From contig OW804102.1 in NCBI GenBank assembly GCA_942159475.1, positions 31,068,873 through 31,132,872 of the forward strand: DNA of 64,000 bases, written 5' to 3'. The position numbers and the translations under genes are program-made. Within the stretch, counting starts at the first letter, position 1, and each line of letters starts with the position of its first letter. The notes under the pieces were generated by a model. It saw nothing but the letters and a program-made list of their open reading frames with translations. It made no database searches and was not told where the DNA came from. Below, in pieces: positions 22,632 through 34,194 of the stretch. Source of the DNA: Sthenelais limicola. Lineage: Eukaryota > Annelida > Polychaeta > Phyllodocida > Sigalionidae.

Positions 22632-23546
22632 CCTAGATATATTATAGTTCAGCAATATTAACAATTTTAGAAGTTATGGTACATGTATATATATGGTACC
22701 ATAAGTTATGGTATTCAACAATGCGTTATGCATGCCAATAAATTTACACCCTAAATGGACCAAGTATAACATGTTCCTTGCATCCATCGTATTGGATATG
22801 GTATTTAAGATATCTAGTTAACCCGAGCCCACACTTCTTTTTATGTTGAGTTATGTATTAGATATTTAATTTTGAATTCAGTAGAAGCCCCAACTGATTA
22901 CATTATATAAACCAATTCCACAATCTGCCCAACAAACACACTTCTGACCAGGAATGGGTCGAGGAATCGCTGCACGGGTTTGATTTGCTTGTGGTAAATG
23001 CGAAAAGAAAACAACAATATAAAAATGGAAATACGGCATTGTCTAGGAAAGAAGTGAATATTCACAAAACGTGTTTAACAAGAGGAAAAAATAGACTAAG
23101 ACTGAAAGAGACAGGTTTGATGCCCGGGGCAGTGTATAATACAGTGAAGTCTGACTGCTTTGGAACTACACATAAAGAACCCCCCTTAATCTGGAAACCT
23201 CGTGATTGCATACAGCTTAGGTATAGGTATACGTTACTGGAAGACCTTACTATAGTCATAATCTATTTGTGATATTTAATCATGTTTTTAAAGAATTCTT
23301 TGGAACACATTTGTATATTGTAATGAAATATTCAGGTATTCAAGTGCACCATCTGAAAGGAAACATGTTGCCCAAAATAAGAAAATGATATCAAGATATT
23401 CACACATGGTATCATATGTGTAACACCTATCGCTTTAACAAGTCATTAGTCTACATCAATCAAGCCATACCTAGTGATTTATACTAACCATTACCGACAA
23501 CACATATAGCAGGTTTGCTTGAATTCAATACAATGTGAGAATAAAT
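22632..23546. other. gene-free stretch
   Basis: One ORF of 95 codons (22985-23272) is rich in basic residues and has no recognisable domain; I do not call it a gene. Confidence 0.35.
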
Positions 23547-23966
23547 GTGATGTGCTACAGAAAAATGAGTCATATGTCACAAAAGAGATATTTTTCAAAG
23601 TGTTTTATTCACAAGATCTCTGTGTCGGAATGTTATCATTTCAGGGGTTATCGAGCGCGTTCAATGGTATGAATTAATACACGTTCAAATTCCAAAATAA
23701 TGTTAGAAATATAATTGTATTATTCTTGCGTTCCTATAAGGTCATCTTTAGTAGTATGTTTTGATTGTCCTCCCCGAAATATTGCAAACGGGTTGTTTTT
23801 TCAAACATAAAACAAATCAAACATAGATTATATACATACTTGTCAGATTTCTTAAATGTTTTTTAAATCATTGGAAACCAATCTCTCTTTTAAAATATGA
23901 TAGTATCTCAAAATCAATGTGTAGTCGACTTATGAACCATTTTTTCTCTTACACAATAGATCTCAC
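23547..23966. mobile_element. Family C element, near complete
   Basis: Starts GTGATGTGCTACAGAAAAAT and ends near CACAATAGATCTCAC. Interior order matches 3846-4226, including GTTTTATTCACAAGATCTC, AAGGTCATC, AATATTGCAAAC and ATAGTATCTCAAAATC. Confidence 0.7.
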
Positions 23967-24010
23967 TTGACGAAGGGCAAGAAAGCCCGCGCCGAAAGTT
24001 TGTGTATTAA
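23967..24010 (+). other. GACGAA-hairpin-GAAAG motif (hammerhead-core-like)
   Basis: GACGAA is followed by a GGGC/GCCC hairpin and then CGCCGAAAG. This recalls the CUGANGA ... GAAA core order of hammerhead ribozymes, but flanking stems are not evident and the leading C-U is replaced. It starts at the exact end of the C element. Function not claimed. Confidence 0.2.
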
Positions 24011-24469
24011 TAAAATACCATCAACAACAAGTCCTTTATTCATACTCATATATCACTATCATACTTTAATCGACCCCCATGCATTGGTATACAGCGATCC
24101 CAGCCCATCTACAATATATCTTTGCCAAGTATAAAAACATAATACATAAATAACAATCATAATTTCTCAAATTTCATATTAAAATGAAACTAGTATTACG
24201 AGGATTAAGAGTAATGTTAATAATTATCTTAAAAACGAAAAAGATGGCCTGAGGAAGAGACCACAACAAGAAAGAGTGAATTCCAGGAGATGAAAAATTA
24301 TTCGCCTCTGCCCTCCCTAGGCGTCTAGACAGAGTACATACCTTTGTACATTCTTTTTTCTGTTTTGCTGAGGCAGAGACATTTTTTTCCAGAGACATAA
24401 TATAATGACAGTGCCTGAAGAAACTTCCTGGAACCTCAGCCTTATGTGAGGTCGGTAATGCTCTAAAGT

Positions 24470-25135
24470 GTGGTTCTTAACTAATTAGATGATATAAATG
24501 TTTACATAGAAATAATGGGTATACATACAAAATGGTTAGAATGCCTATGGGGTTGTATAATTGGTGTTCAGGAAGTCTAAATAATAGCATGGTCTACATA
24601 CTTTTACATTTACTGACCACATACCGATAGATTTATGTATGCTCTTTTTTTCTTATTCTAATTTGTATGATTGTTATTTTATTTAGAGACTTCTTCCAGC
24701 AGGAAGATCTAAAACTATATGAGGATTCCTAAATAATTAGATGATATAATGGTTTAAATGTTTAGAAATACTTAGAACATTAAATTATATATATATACAT
24801 ACAAAATGGTTAAAATGTCTATGGGAATGTATAATTGGTGTCTAAGAATCCAAATTCATAGCAGAACCTTTGATTTATCGGTTATGGCGTCAGAAAATAT
24901 ACAATTCGTCTTCACAAATCCTGTCAAATAACTCGGATTTAGGACAAATTATGTCCATCATAACCAACTGATTTTCACACAATACCAAATACATATTTTA
25001 TTTACCAGATTTCGCAGAATTTACTAAATGTGACCACATACCGATAGACTCATATATATATACTCTTGTTTGTTCTTAGTTTAATTTTATAAGTTTTATT
25101 TAATGCTTCTCTAGTTTAATGTTCTTCCTACATCT
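24470..25135. repeat. tandem duplication (about 250 bp), second copy interrupted by a B element
   Basis: AATTAGATGATATAA, ACATACAAAATGGTTA and TGTATAATTGGTGT occur at 24481-24570 and again at 24728-24840. GACCACATACCGATAGA occurs at 24616 and, after the B fragment, at 25032. Confidence 0.7.
24886..25031. mobile_element. Family B fragment inside the tandem duplication
   Basis: GCGTCAGAAAATATACAATT then CGTCTTCACAAATCCT and TTCGCAGAATTTACTAAAT match the inverted B element at 19828. One end is missing. Confidence 0.65.
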
Positions 25136-25171
25136 CTATGATGATATATACTTTAAATTTTAATCTGTGGC

Positions 25172-25357
25172 CAGTCTAGGCTCATTGCCTCTCAGATCAG
25201 ATAAGAACAGTATGTCAGTGATTGAACGCCTATACTGCGCTAATGGCTTTCCTGGCCCTGAAGTAGCTGTCCTAATGGGATTATAATGACATTTTGTCTT
25301 GGAGCGAGAGGCTTTCCCTCCGTTTGGAGGAACTCTCTCAACTCTGAGCCTAGACTG
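25172..25357. mobile_element. Family A element, complete, inverted
   Basis: 186 bp from CAGTCTAGGCTCATTGCC to CTCTGAGCCTAGACTG, in the reverse orientation of 22445 (GACGCC-type words precede the GAGAGGCTTTCCCTCCGTTT block). Confidence 0.85.
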
Positions 25358-25548
25358 TTGGGGTCAAGCTTGTTCCACAGCTCGTTCAGCCAATTCAATT
25401 GTACCACAAACTTTAATTTGAGGGGAAAACCAAGTTTCAGGACACCCCCTTCAAAAGGAATCATTGATTGTAATAAAATGTTTTCAAATTCAAATTCAAA
25501 CAAGATCAAATGACAGCCACGATCGAACAAGTCTGCGCTGGAAGTAAC

Positions 25549-25738
25549 CAGTCTAGGCTCAAAGATGAGAGAGTCCCTTCAGATGGAGAGAAAGCCTTAA
25601 ACCGCAAAGTACCATTATAGTTCCATTCAGACTGCAAAATTTCATTATAATCCCTAGTCCTAGTCCAGGAAACCGATTAGCGAAGTAGGCGTCCAATCAC
25701 TGACATACCATTCTTATCTGATCTGGAGTGCCAGAGCT
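25549..25738. mobile_element. Family A element, right end eroded
   Basis: CAGTCTAGGCTCAAAGATGA, the two ATTATA blocks, AAACCGATTAGCGAAGTAGG and TTCTTATCTGATCTG are present; the terminal TAGACTG is lost. Only about 190 bp from the previous A copy and in the opposite orientation. Confidence 0.8.
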
Positions 25739-26478
25739 GTACAGCATCCTCCATATGCAGTGCGCGTCTGCTCCGTTCCCCTCTGCTATGGAGTAACTCA
25801 TTGCTGAATAGAGGGCCTGCCTAGGGAGGATGGAGCTACAGAGGTATCCAACCAGCTTTGGTTGACTGATTATTAGAGCCCACGCGGGCCTGGGTACATG
25901 TGGGTACAGATGTAACCACTCGGCACACACCCTTCCCCACCCATGGATCAAACCCTTAAATAATGTACAATAAGTTCCTTAACACAACTTTGTGAATCTA
26001 TAAAATCTTAAATGTCTCCTCATACCCGAAATAGTTCGTATATCTCAGCATATAATGTTAGCAGAAAGGGAAAGCTAAGAAAAAAAATCAAATGAATCGA
26101 CTTTTAACCACATAAATTTTTATGTCAGGAATTTGATTTACAATTTCAAAATATTGGTAACTCGAACTGTACATATGTTGGTGGCCACGCTGGAAGAGTT
26201 AGCTAGCAGTGGAGAGGACCCCCCGCAGAGTGTAGAGATAGCGGGCAGGTAGGGGATGTGTACAGGTAAGCTGATACCAGCTCATCCTCTCCTCCTGCTG
26301 CCTCCCTCCAGACGCTCCTCACTAATCCTCACCTGGAGGTAACCTGGAGGAGGTTGTGTTGGTAGCCAGGTTGGAGGATGGCAGGTAGGTGAGGGGCGAT
26401 GGGGGGGGGGGGGGCGACTACATGCATGGGGGATCCAGGAGTTTGAAACAGGGCTTACATGGTTACATAATGAAACCT
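25739..26478. other. gene-free stretch with GC-richer patch and poly-G
   Basis: 26190-26400 is GC-rich with CCTGGAGG and CAGGTAAG/CAGGTAGG words that mimic splice donors, but no supported exon. A run of 14 G lies at 26401-26414. Confidence 0.4.
26401..26414. repeat. poly-G run (14)
   Basis: Uninterrupted G run in an otherwise AT-rich region. Confidence 0.9.
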
Positions 26479-26650
26479 TAAAGCTGTGTTTCCACTGGAC
26501 TGTTTATATGCTCATGGTTTGCTATTGGTTCACTTTCACACAGGTTTGCTTCCACATAGTGTGCTTTTCATTCATTCTTCATCTGCCAATACAAATGCAG
26601 AGCAATAACTGATTCCATTCTAAAGAGATGTCCAGTGGAATCAGAGCTTA
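26479..26650. mobile_element. Family F element, copy 1
   Basis: Terminal inverted repeats TTAAAGCTGTGTTTCCACTG and CCAGTGGAATCAGAGCTTA. It abuts copy 2 with almost no spacer. Confidence 0.75.
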
Positions 26651-26907
26651 AAGCTGTGATTCCACTGCACTGCTCGTGGTTTGCTGTTTTTTGTCTCCAG
26701 TGCCAAACATGCGAGCATAGAGTACAACCAGAGCAGACTAACAGAATTGGTTATTGCACTGTCCTCCTCTTTATTTATGTGCATCAATAGGCACTGAGAG
26801 TGAACTAATGGAATTGCTATTAACGTCATAATTATAGGCTAAAAGAAAACCAGTAGAATGTGAACCATAAACACAGATACAAGCGGTCCAGTGGAATCTC
26901 AGCTTTA
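26648..26907. mobile_element. Family F element, copy 2, tandem to copy 1
   Basis: TTAAAGCTGTGATTCCACTG at the left and TCCAGTGGAATCTCAGCTTTA at the right. The TTA between copies is shared, like two insertions at one target or an internal duplication. Confidence 0.75.
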
Positions 26908-29321
26908 AGCAGCACTTTTTACCGATATCATAAAATATTTAGAGATTTCTTTAATGTTGAAATTATTCTACTGAAGGTCATGATAAGTTCGAATGATTAT
27001 GATGGAGGGGAAAGATATGTAATGTAAAACTATCAAAGTGGGTTTGATAACACCAATAGAAATCAAATAACATAATAGATATGAAAATGTTACCGTTAAA
27101 AACGAACATGATATCGTGGCATACTAATCATTAATAGTGTCATCAGTGGTTAGTAGTTTTGCTCAACACGATTCTGTTTGTCCTGGAAAATAATTTCCAA
27201 AAAAGTTTGTGTGATCTTCGGAAACGTTGCGAAACGGTTAGGTTTGCGAATTTCATGAATTTATGTTGACACGACACCTAAATGAGATCGAGTGACATAT
27301 TCCATCAGAACTATTTTCAAGGTCAATATTTGACCCCAAATCAAGACCAGGTGAGTGTGATGTTTTTCTCGCTCGACAGTACCACAAATTGAAACATGAC
27401 TCACGACATGGTTCAGATAAGGTCAACCAATCTAGCTGCATAGAAGGATAAACAATTTTCTGTTGCCATTCGAAGATTCTGGATAATGGAATCATTGATG
27501 ACTGAACCTTTTCAGGTGGATCTTTGTATAGTGGGGTAGGACTCGGGACAACCACTTCAGAGCCAACATTAAAACTACCTGAATACTTCTTTGTACAGAT
27601 TTTTTAAACTAGGTTAATAACTTTTTCTTATAGTATATCATATTATGTATTTCTTGATATTCCGACTTTGCCATATTCATACAAATATAACCGTTCAGTG
27701 GTTCCACTTTCTGAAAATATCAACATCTTTCCTCTATTGTCAAAGTGCTTTATTTGAGGTTCTCACGAATATATACTATGATTTAGAGTTCCAAAAAATC
27801 TTCAAATAAATTTGAAACACAGATACAATTTTAGTATTCCTAACGTAGCATTAAATAATTATATCTTAGACTTTAATTCACCTTTTGAATCTGCCTTCAG
27901 TCTTCATAATATCCCTTTGCTTGTCGATTGAAAAACGCAAAGCATGCCCATGTTTTACATGTTATGGTTTAGGCCCTTGAAGTTGTAGGCACTAGAATTT
28001 AAAGGTATACCAGGGTTTCAAACCAATGCAATACTTTCTTGATTAACGATAAATTATGAGTCATATACATAGTGTTAAATGTGAAGTGATCTCTTTGACC
28101 TTGAATGCCATGCATAAAATATCACTGTTATTGTTGTGATAGTTTTTCCAATAAAATGTCTTTTATAAACCCACACATATGATGTCGATCAATATATCCT
28201 CTCCGTTGGTTATTACACGTGAAAGTATCCAGGAAATCTTCACAACAATGGAAATTATAACAATGAATTGACTTTATTTCAAATGTACATCAGATATATT
28301 TTGTAACCTGATAACTTTGCAGCGGATATTTCTTTGATGAGGATGTGTGGAAGACAAAATTCCATCAAATCTCTCGAAATCTGTCACCTCCTCATTAAAA
28401 CAACAGCTGGGTTAGGATGGAGGGACTCAGATTTTGGGACAGCTCCCCCTGCCTTATTATCACCCTCTCCACCCACAACCCCAGAGGCGGTGAGGTGTAT
28501 CAGGATGGCATGCAGGACTGATTACCAAAGCAACTGGCCCTCCCTCCCCTCAGCTCCGAACTTGTTCCGTTGAGACCTATAGTTATCTAGACCAATTAAA
28601 CAAGGCGTTAAACAAACCCTTCCTTCATTTTTATACTTAAACCACTTCAAAGGCAATTCTACACTAAAAGGAAAGGAATCTGAGATGATGTTCCCATGGC
28701 TGTAATAGACAGGCAGTGACATGTTTTCCTATAACTGTCAGAACATCTGACTATGATGTTATTCAATACTATTTTTATCTGAAAACAGGTCCTTCAGACA
28801 CCCTTGCATTTTTGCCGGATTTGGAGGAAGGATTTCCCTTTCCTATATGGCCAATACCAAATAAACCCTAAGATTTGCTTCAGCTGTGCGTTATTCTATG
28901 CTTCAACATACAGAAATCTTTATTTTTGTTAAACATGTTCACGGTCATATCGAATAAGTTTCGTCGAAAAGCAGACATAGTCGAATATACTGACTGTGTC
29001 TATGCCTTACTAACATTTATACAATCATGGTTAGAAAATGAGCGAAGAGAGAACTGAGCACAGTATAGCTGGACCTAATTTATAGTTGGAACCCTATGAT
29101 ACCTGATCCCTTTATTTATTATAATTATTGTCACTAACGAAATAATAAATAATGAGTAGTAACAATGATAGATATTCTATGATATGTGACCCCTTTTTAA
29201 AAATTATAATTAGTTTTGATTAACGAAACAATAGATTATGAATGATAATAAAAATATGAATAATAATTCTGTATTATTGAAGGAACCCGACTTATATATT
29301 TTCTATCATTTCTTTTCACAG
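26908..29321. other. gene-free stretch before the secreted-protein exon
   Basis: Several short ORFs (for example 27253-27555 minus and 28334-28573 plus) lack signatures. Upstream exons of the following gene could lie here but none can be supported. Confidence 0.35.
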
Positions 29322-29345
29322 AAAGCCAGAGGATACGATCGAGCA

Positions 29346-29606
29346 ATGGAGTACGTACGGATGTCAAACCCTCGATCGTCCCCCATCTTCTATCTTACAT
29401 TCTCATCTCTATTAATCACAATATTATTGGCACAATTCTCACTCGCCATCCCACATTCTCAAAACCACAACAAGCGTCGTCACAGTTCCTATGGTAACAG
29501 TCGCCATGGAGACATAGGAGGATCAACCAGGAGTCAGCAGCAGCAGGCGGACCAATCAGCATCACCGACAGCTCAGAGGGAACTCTGGTTGGAGGATTTT
29601 AGTAAA
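29346..29606 (+). CDS. putative first coding exon of an unidentified secreted protein
   Basis: A 285-bp exon (29322-29606) is bounded by a pyrimidine-rich acceptor TTTCTTTTCACAG and a GTAAGA donor. The first ATG gives 87 codons, ending in phase 0. Residues 13-34 form a strong hydrophobic signal peptide (FYLTFSSLLITILLAQFSLA) with likely cleavage after Ala34. The mature part is polar and basic, rich in His, Arg, Ser and Gln (HNKRRHSSYGNSRHGD, SRSQQQQADQ), and closes with RELWLEDFSK. Such a low-complexity start after a signal peptide is common in propeptides of growth factors and their antagonists, but I cannot name the family. The frame is also open upstream of the ATG through the acceptor, so an in-frame upstream exon is possible; Met6 is an alternative start. 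No following exon was recognised in the remaining 34 kb. Confidence 0.55.
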
Positions 29607-31380
29607 GTAAGATTTTGCTTCTTTTTTTTAGTTTTCCCTGAGTTGATTCATAGTGCCTTTATAGAATAATTTTATATGATATAAATTGCATGAATCGAGC
29701 TGCTAAGGACGGAAAATAGCCAAGCAAGGAAAATAGTTTTTTTGGCAAAATCATTTTGTTTTGCAAATCCGTTTTTATTTACAATAGCCTGCCTTCTTGA
29801 CTTCTACATTGCAAACGAAACCTTGTTCTTTGCCTTTTCACGTATCTTATTCGATCTGGTTTATTTGTTGTTCTTTAAAAAAAATATTCTTTATTTTCAC
29901 TATTTTAAATTCTTTACCGAACCCCACTATGCAGCGTGGTTCTGTCAGCTTCTACTGCTTACCTTTGTGTTATTTATGATGAATACCTCCATGTCCATTT
30001 ATCATCAATCTGAAGCAAGGACTTAATGAAACAGGTTCCTACCCTTAATGCATGTATGTACAGTCTATAGAAACTGTGTATAGCCTCGACAAATTTCTCC
30101 TGGTGTTGTCGTTTCTGGGGCTACATTTATACAGTTAAACTGTTAAAATTCGCAGTAATCTGTCATTTATCAAGAGAACATACGCAAACGCATGAGGTAA
30201 CTTTTACATGGGTGACTCACCAGTTTTGTCTAGACAGTTAAGCATATGAATGCAGTGGTTCAACAGCAGGGTTTTGAGGGATCGCGGTTGTCATTTCAAA
30301 GCTTTTATACCATCGGTGTTATATGTACATGTAGACACCTATAACAATAGCTTGTACAAGGGAGCTATATATAATGTGGGGATTGTGTGCACAGACCACG
30401 GGGCTTAGCACTAAACTCTTTAGGACTGAATTCATTAAATTAACTTATGGTAGGGCAGTTTTCTATGCAAGGTCAATGGAGTTTATTGGGGCAGTTAAAG
30501 AATTCAAGATAAGGAAAAAGTAAAGATAAAACCAATGTTTTAATATTCATTTTTATATTGAAGAGTCGTATCCACTGTCATACATTATCGAGTATATTGA
30601 AAGAGTCTAAATACATCTCACACCTTAATTTGAGCTTTTCTTGAAGAATCAAATAGTATGCATGTTCGTGTATAACCAGATATTGTGCCTATAATCAGAT
30701 ATGCCTATAAATGATAGTATGCCCATGACTAATAGTATGCCTATTCGTGGTGTATGTACCCCATACACAAAACAATAGCTTCATGCACCTCGTGTATATT
30801 GACTACAAGTAAATACATAACATAGTGCAGCAAATGCAGAAACACTTTCATATAGAGATAGTCTTTGTTCTCCCAATTGGATTTATGACAATTCCCTTGT
30901 CATTTCATTCAGGAAAATTATGTTGTTCAGTTAAGGGGGAAAACGTGAAATTCAGTTTGCCAATCGTCCCAAAACGCCCTGAGGTTACTCCTAAATGCAC
31001 TTCTACTTTTGTTCAACGCTAAAGACTTACTAAAAAAACTATAGACTTCAGTTTGAAGTCCATGTGACTTTTTGGTGACGTATGTTAGCTAGGAATCCGA
31101 GTTTTTTTGTTATTCAAATAAATTGTATTGAACACACTTTCATATGATTATAACATCCAATTTTTAGGTATTCAAAAAGAGGTTGGTGGAAAATATAATT
31201 TCCCCACAATAAAGGTCTAAGTTGTATTTGTAATTGTATTTAATGAGTTTAAATAGTGTTGGAATAGTTTGTTTCTGAGTTATATGACATTTATATAAGA
31301 CACACATTGATCGATTGATTCTGAAGAGTTTAATTAATTTTAACAGTGAAAAGAAGGGGGTAGTTAAATTGCTGTTGTGT
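29607..31380. other. presumed intron sequence, no exon recognised
   Basis: Downstream of the GTAAGA donor. ORFs at 29742-30026 and 30825-31022 have no recognisable features. Confidence 0.35.
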
Positions 31381-31637
31381 TATAGCGGAACTCCACTATA
31401 GGTAAAAAACGGCGCCAACAGGCAAAAACGGCTGCGGCGAATTTTTTGCGATGAAATATCTAATCAAGTTAGATATTTTGCAATTGTTGGCAACAAATAA
31501 ATGTGTTGCCAACAACCTATTTTACCCCCTCATCCACTAGAATTTTTAGTCATGTCGAATTTTCCGAATTTTTAGAAATGTCGGCGACGAATTTTGCCTG
31601 TTGGCGCCGTTTTTTACCTATAGTGGAGTTCCGCTAT
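31381..31637. mobile_element. Family I palindromic MITE, copy 1
   Basis: About 45-bp near-perfect terminal inverted repeats starting TATAGCGGAACTCCACTATA and ending TATAGTGGAGTTCCGCTAT. The centre has a second hairpin (TTGTTGGCAAC ... GTTGCCAACAA) and an ATATCTAATCAAGTTAGATA foldback. TA at both ends fits Tc1/mariner-type target use. It could fold into one long hairpin. Confidence 0.85.
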
Positions 31638-31750
31638 TACATTAGTTAATACATATATCTGAAGTAAAGTAGAATTGGATTGTATGTCGTCATACTTGAC
31701 TTGGGCCCGCTAAAATGTTTTGAAAATGAAACGTTGGACATCCTCCCACT

Positions 31751-32007
31751 TATAGCGGAACTCCACTATAGGTAAAAAACGGCACCAACAGGCAAAATTC
31801 GTCACCGACATTTCTAAAAATTCGGAAAATTCGACATGACTAAAAATTCTAGTGGATGAGGGGGTAAAATAGGTTGTTGGCAACACATTTATTTGTTGCC
31901 AACAATTGCAAAATATCTAACTTGATTAGATATTTCATCGCAAAAAATTCGTCGCAGCCGTTTTTGCCTGTTGGCGCTGTTTTTTACCCTATAGTGGAGT
32001 TCCGCTA
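31751..32007. mobile_element. Family I palindromic MITE, copy 2, inverted
   Basis: Reverse-complement copy of 31381-31637 with only a handful of differences, 113 bp away. Both termini are intact. Confidence 0.85.
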
Positions 32008-32608
32008 TTATATGAAGAATGGAAATAGAGGCTGGTAATCAGAGTATTCATTTCTTCTATTCTTACATCACCCCATTCACTATGTATTCCCTGCGACCCC
32101 TCAAGTTGCCTCGAAGATATCATAATTTTAATTCAACTTACTACCTAAAGGGTAAGTCTCTCAAAATTCTAAAAGCACAAATGATATTAAAATAAGAACG
32201 TTTTTGTTGGGTTCCAATCGTGATCAAGTATCTGAAAGTGAAAGAAAAATCAATTCGAACTCAGAGAATACAAGTCCAATAAAATATGAATAGTTTATTG
32301 CACCCTCTTAATTGCACCACCCCTTATACAAACAACATGGAAGTATAACAAAGTTAAAAATCACATCAAGGACTTGTAATGTCTGATGAGCTGTCATTAC
32401 CAGTCCGTGATCACACACAAACCTAGAAACTGTGCCTCTCGCAAAAAAAAATCCATGAAGTCTGAATAATAGGAAATATCAAAGATGTCAAAACAAAGTC
32501 TGCCAAGTCTGATTATGATATAGTCTGTCTCAATTATAAAGGTACAAAACCAAGGGGCTCGGGCGGAAATCACTATACATTAAAGGGTACTTTTATGCAC
32601 CCCTCTCC
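32008..32608. other. gene-free stretch
   Basis: No gene or recognised repeat. Confidence 0.35.
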
Positions 32609-32838
32609 CAGGTCATCTAAATATGTACAATCAGCAGCTCCACACATTTAGCCAATTCTGCTAAATTACACAGACAAATGATAAATACTAGTTATATTTC
32701 AGTATATTTGACTTTGCGTTGATTTACAGAATGTGTTATGTTATGTTGAACTGTATTTTGATCCTTTTTTCGGCCTTAAATTTGGATATTTGAGAGGATT
32801 GTTGACAGCGAATTGTACGTTTTCTGGCGGCCTGACCC
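32609..32838. mobile_element. Family B element
   Basis: Left end CAGGTCATCTAAATATGTAC is diverged; the right end ATTGTACGTTTTCTGGCGGC then CTGACCC is intact. The interior matches 40309 (TTCTGCTAAATTA, GTATATTTG, TTTGAGAGGATTG). Confidence 0.75.
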
Positions 32839-34011
32839 TTTAAATACAATATGTTAGATATAGCTCTTGTGGACGGGTAAAATTCACGAGCTATAACGCG
32901 TTAGAACTGACAACTCCACACCTTTGATCCTTAGTTGCTATTGACCATGCATGTACCTACATACTGTAGGGTACATAGAGAGTGAATTCAGTCAATGCAG
33001 TCTCTGACAGTAGAGTATAATAAACGTTTTTATAGTGTGACACTATCAATACAGTTCACACTCTTTGGGATTTCTAAATGCATGGCTCCTCGTCCATCTA
33101 CAGATCTGTAACTTGAAGTAATACTCAAGTACTGAAAGCACATTTAATAGGCCCTATTGTTAATAGTTAAAAACATTTTATTGGTCTATCTTTCACATTT
33201 GGGATTTTATTTATCTCTCTTTTACATTAAACCTTGTAATAGTAATTCTCAAGGAGTCAAATCAATGTTGTACAAACCAGTCCCAACAATAGCTTAGCTA
33301 AACCTAGCCGTTTCACACCTTTGAAACCAAGCAACAGATTTTTTGATTTTTTTTTAATACATCTTATTGGCCAAAGTTTCTCATGTGTGATAATTCTCAT
33401 CTGAGAATCCATATTTATTACTCTGGATCCCTATTTTGATAAAAAGAATACCGTACATATGAATGAACAGAGAACAAGTGTCAGTAAATAAGTATGTCTG
33501 CTCAGATATTTCCAAACTTAGTTTGTAAAACTCAGAAAGTGTTCTGCTTCAAATATTTCAAAAGTTTCAAATAGTATTTGGATTATTTTGAAAACCCCAT
33601 TTTTTTGGTTTATGAAGTCGCACTTCAAGAGGCAGGCCTATGAGAGTAGCCTTTATAGTGGGACCTCATGGTCACTGATGACATGTTTTCTTGAATGGAG
33701 GCCACCGGAAGAGAAGAGTAACATTTTTATCCTTTGAAGAGGAGAGTCCTCCCTCCATGTTCTCTTTGATGTTAGCACTCGCCTTAACACGTACTGACAA
33801 GTCGCACGTAATGACGTACCCTGTCGTATACGTCATGTCGACACTATATCACGTCATTGTGGAACGGAAAGAATTTCCCTGGGGCGGGAACACAGGAGAA
33901 ATGCCATTTACCGTATGTACGTGTGTAAGTGTATTCTTACTAATTCTCAAGGTTAGGCATCCTTAAAGTTGTGAGCCATGTTCATTTTGAGAAATGAATG
34001 ATTAATTGCAG
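32839..34011. other. gene-free stretch containing a CRE-like cluster
   Basis: The ORF at 33691-33966 has no recognisable domain. ACGTCA motifs cluster at 33812-33856. Confidence 0.35.
33812..33856. promoter_or_regulatory. cluster of three CRE half-sites (TGACGT/ACGTCA)
   Basis: TGACGT at 33812, ACGTCA at 33830 and 33851, all within 45 bp. CREB/ATF proteins bind this motif. It could be an intronic enhancer of the gene starting at 29.3 kb, or chance. Confidence 0.25.
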
Positions 34012-34194
34012 CAGTCTAGGCTCAAAGCTGACAAAAGCCCTCCACACTGAGGGAAAGGCTCTGGGTCCAAACCGCAAAATGAAATTATAATCCCACGCAT
34101 ACTCCCGGGCCAGGAAAGCCATTAGCGCAGTAGGCGTCCAATCATTCACTGATATACCATTCTTCTCTGATCAGAGAGGCTGCGAACCTAGACA
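34012..34194. mobile_element. Family A element, short subtype
   Basis: CAGTCTAGGCTCAAAGCTGA to GCGAACCTAGACA, 183 bp, same interior as 22445 (GCGCAGTAGGCGTCCAATCA). Confidence 0.8.

Noticed and set aside
27253..27555. 100-codon minus-strand ORF
   Set aside because: Composition is plausible but no domain, start context or splice sites; left uncalled.
33691..33966. 91-codon ORF considered as exon 2 of the secreted-protein gene
   Set aside because: No cysteine pattern, no polypyrimidine acceptor in phase, and no resemblance to a secreted domain.
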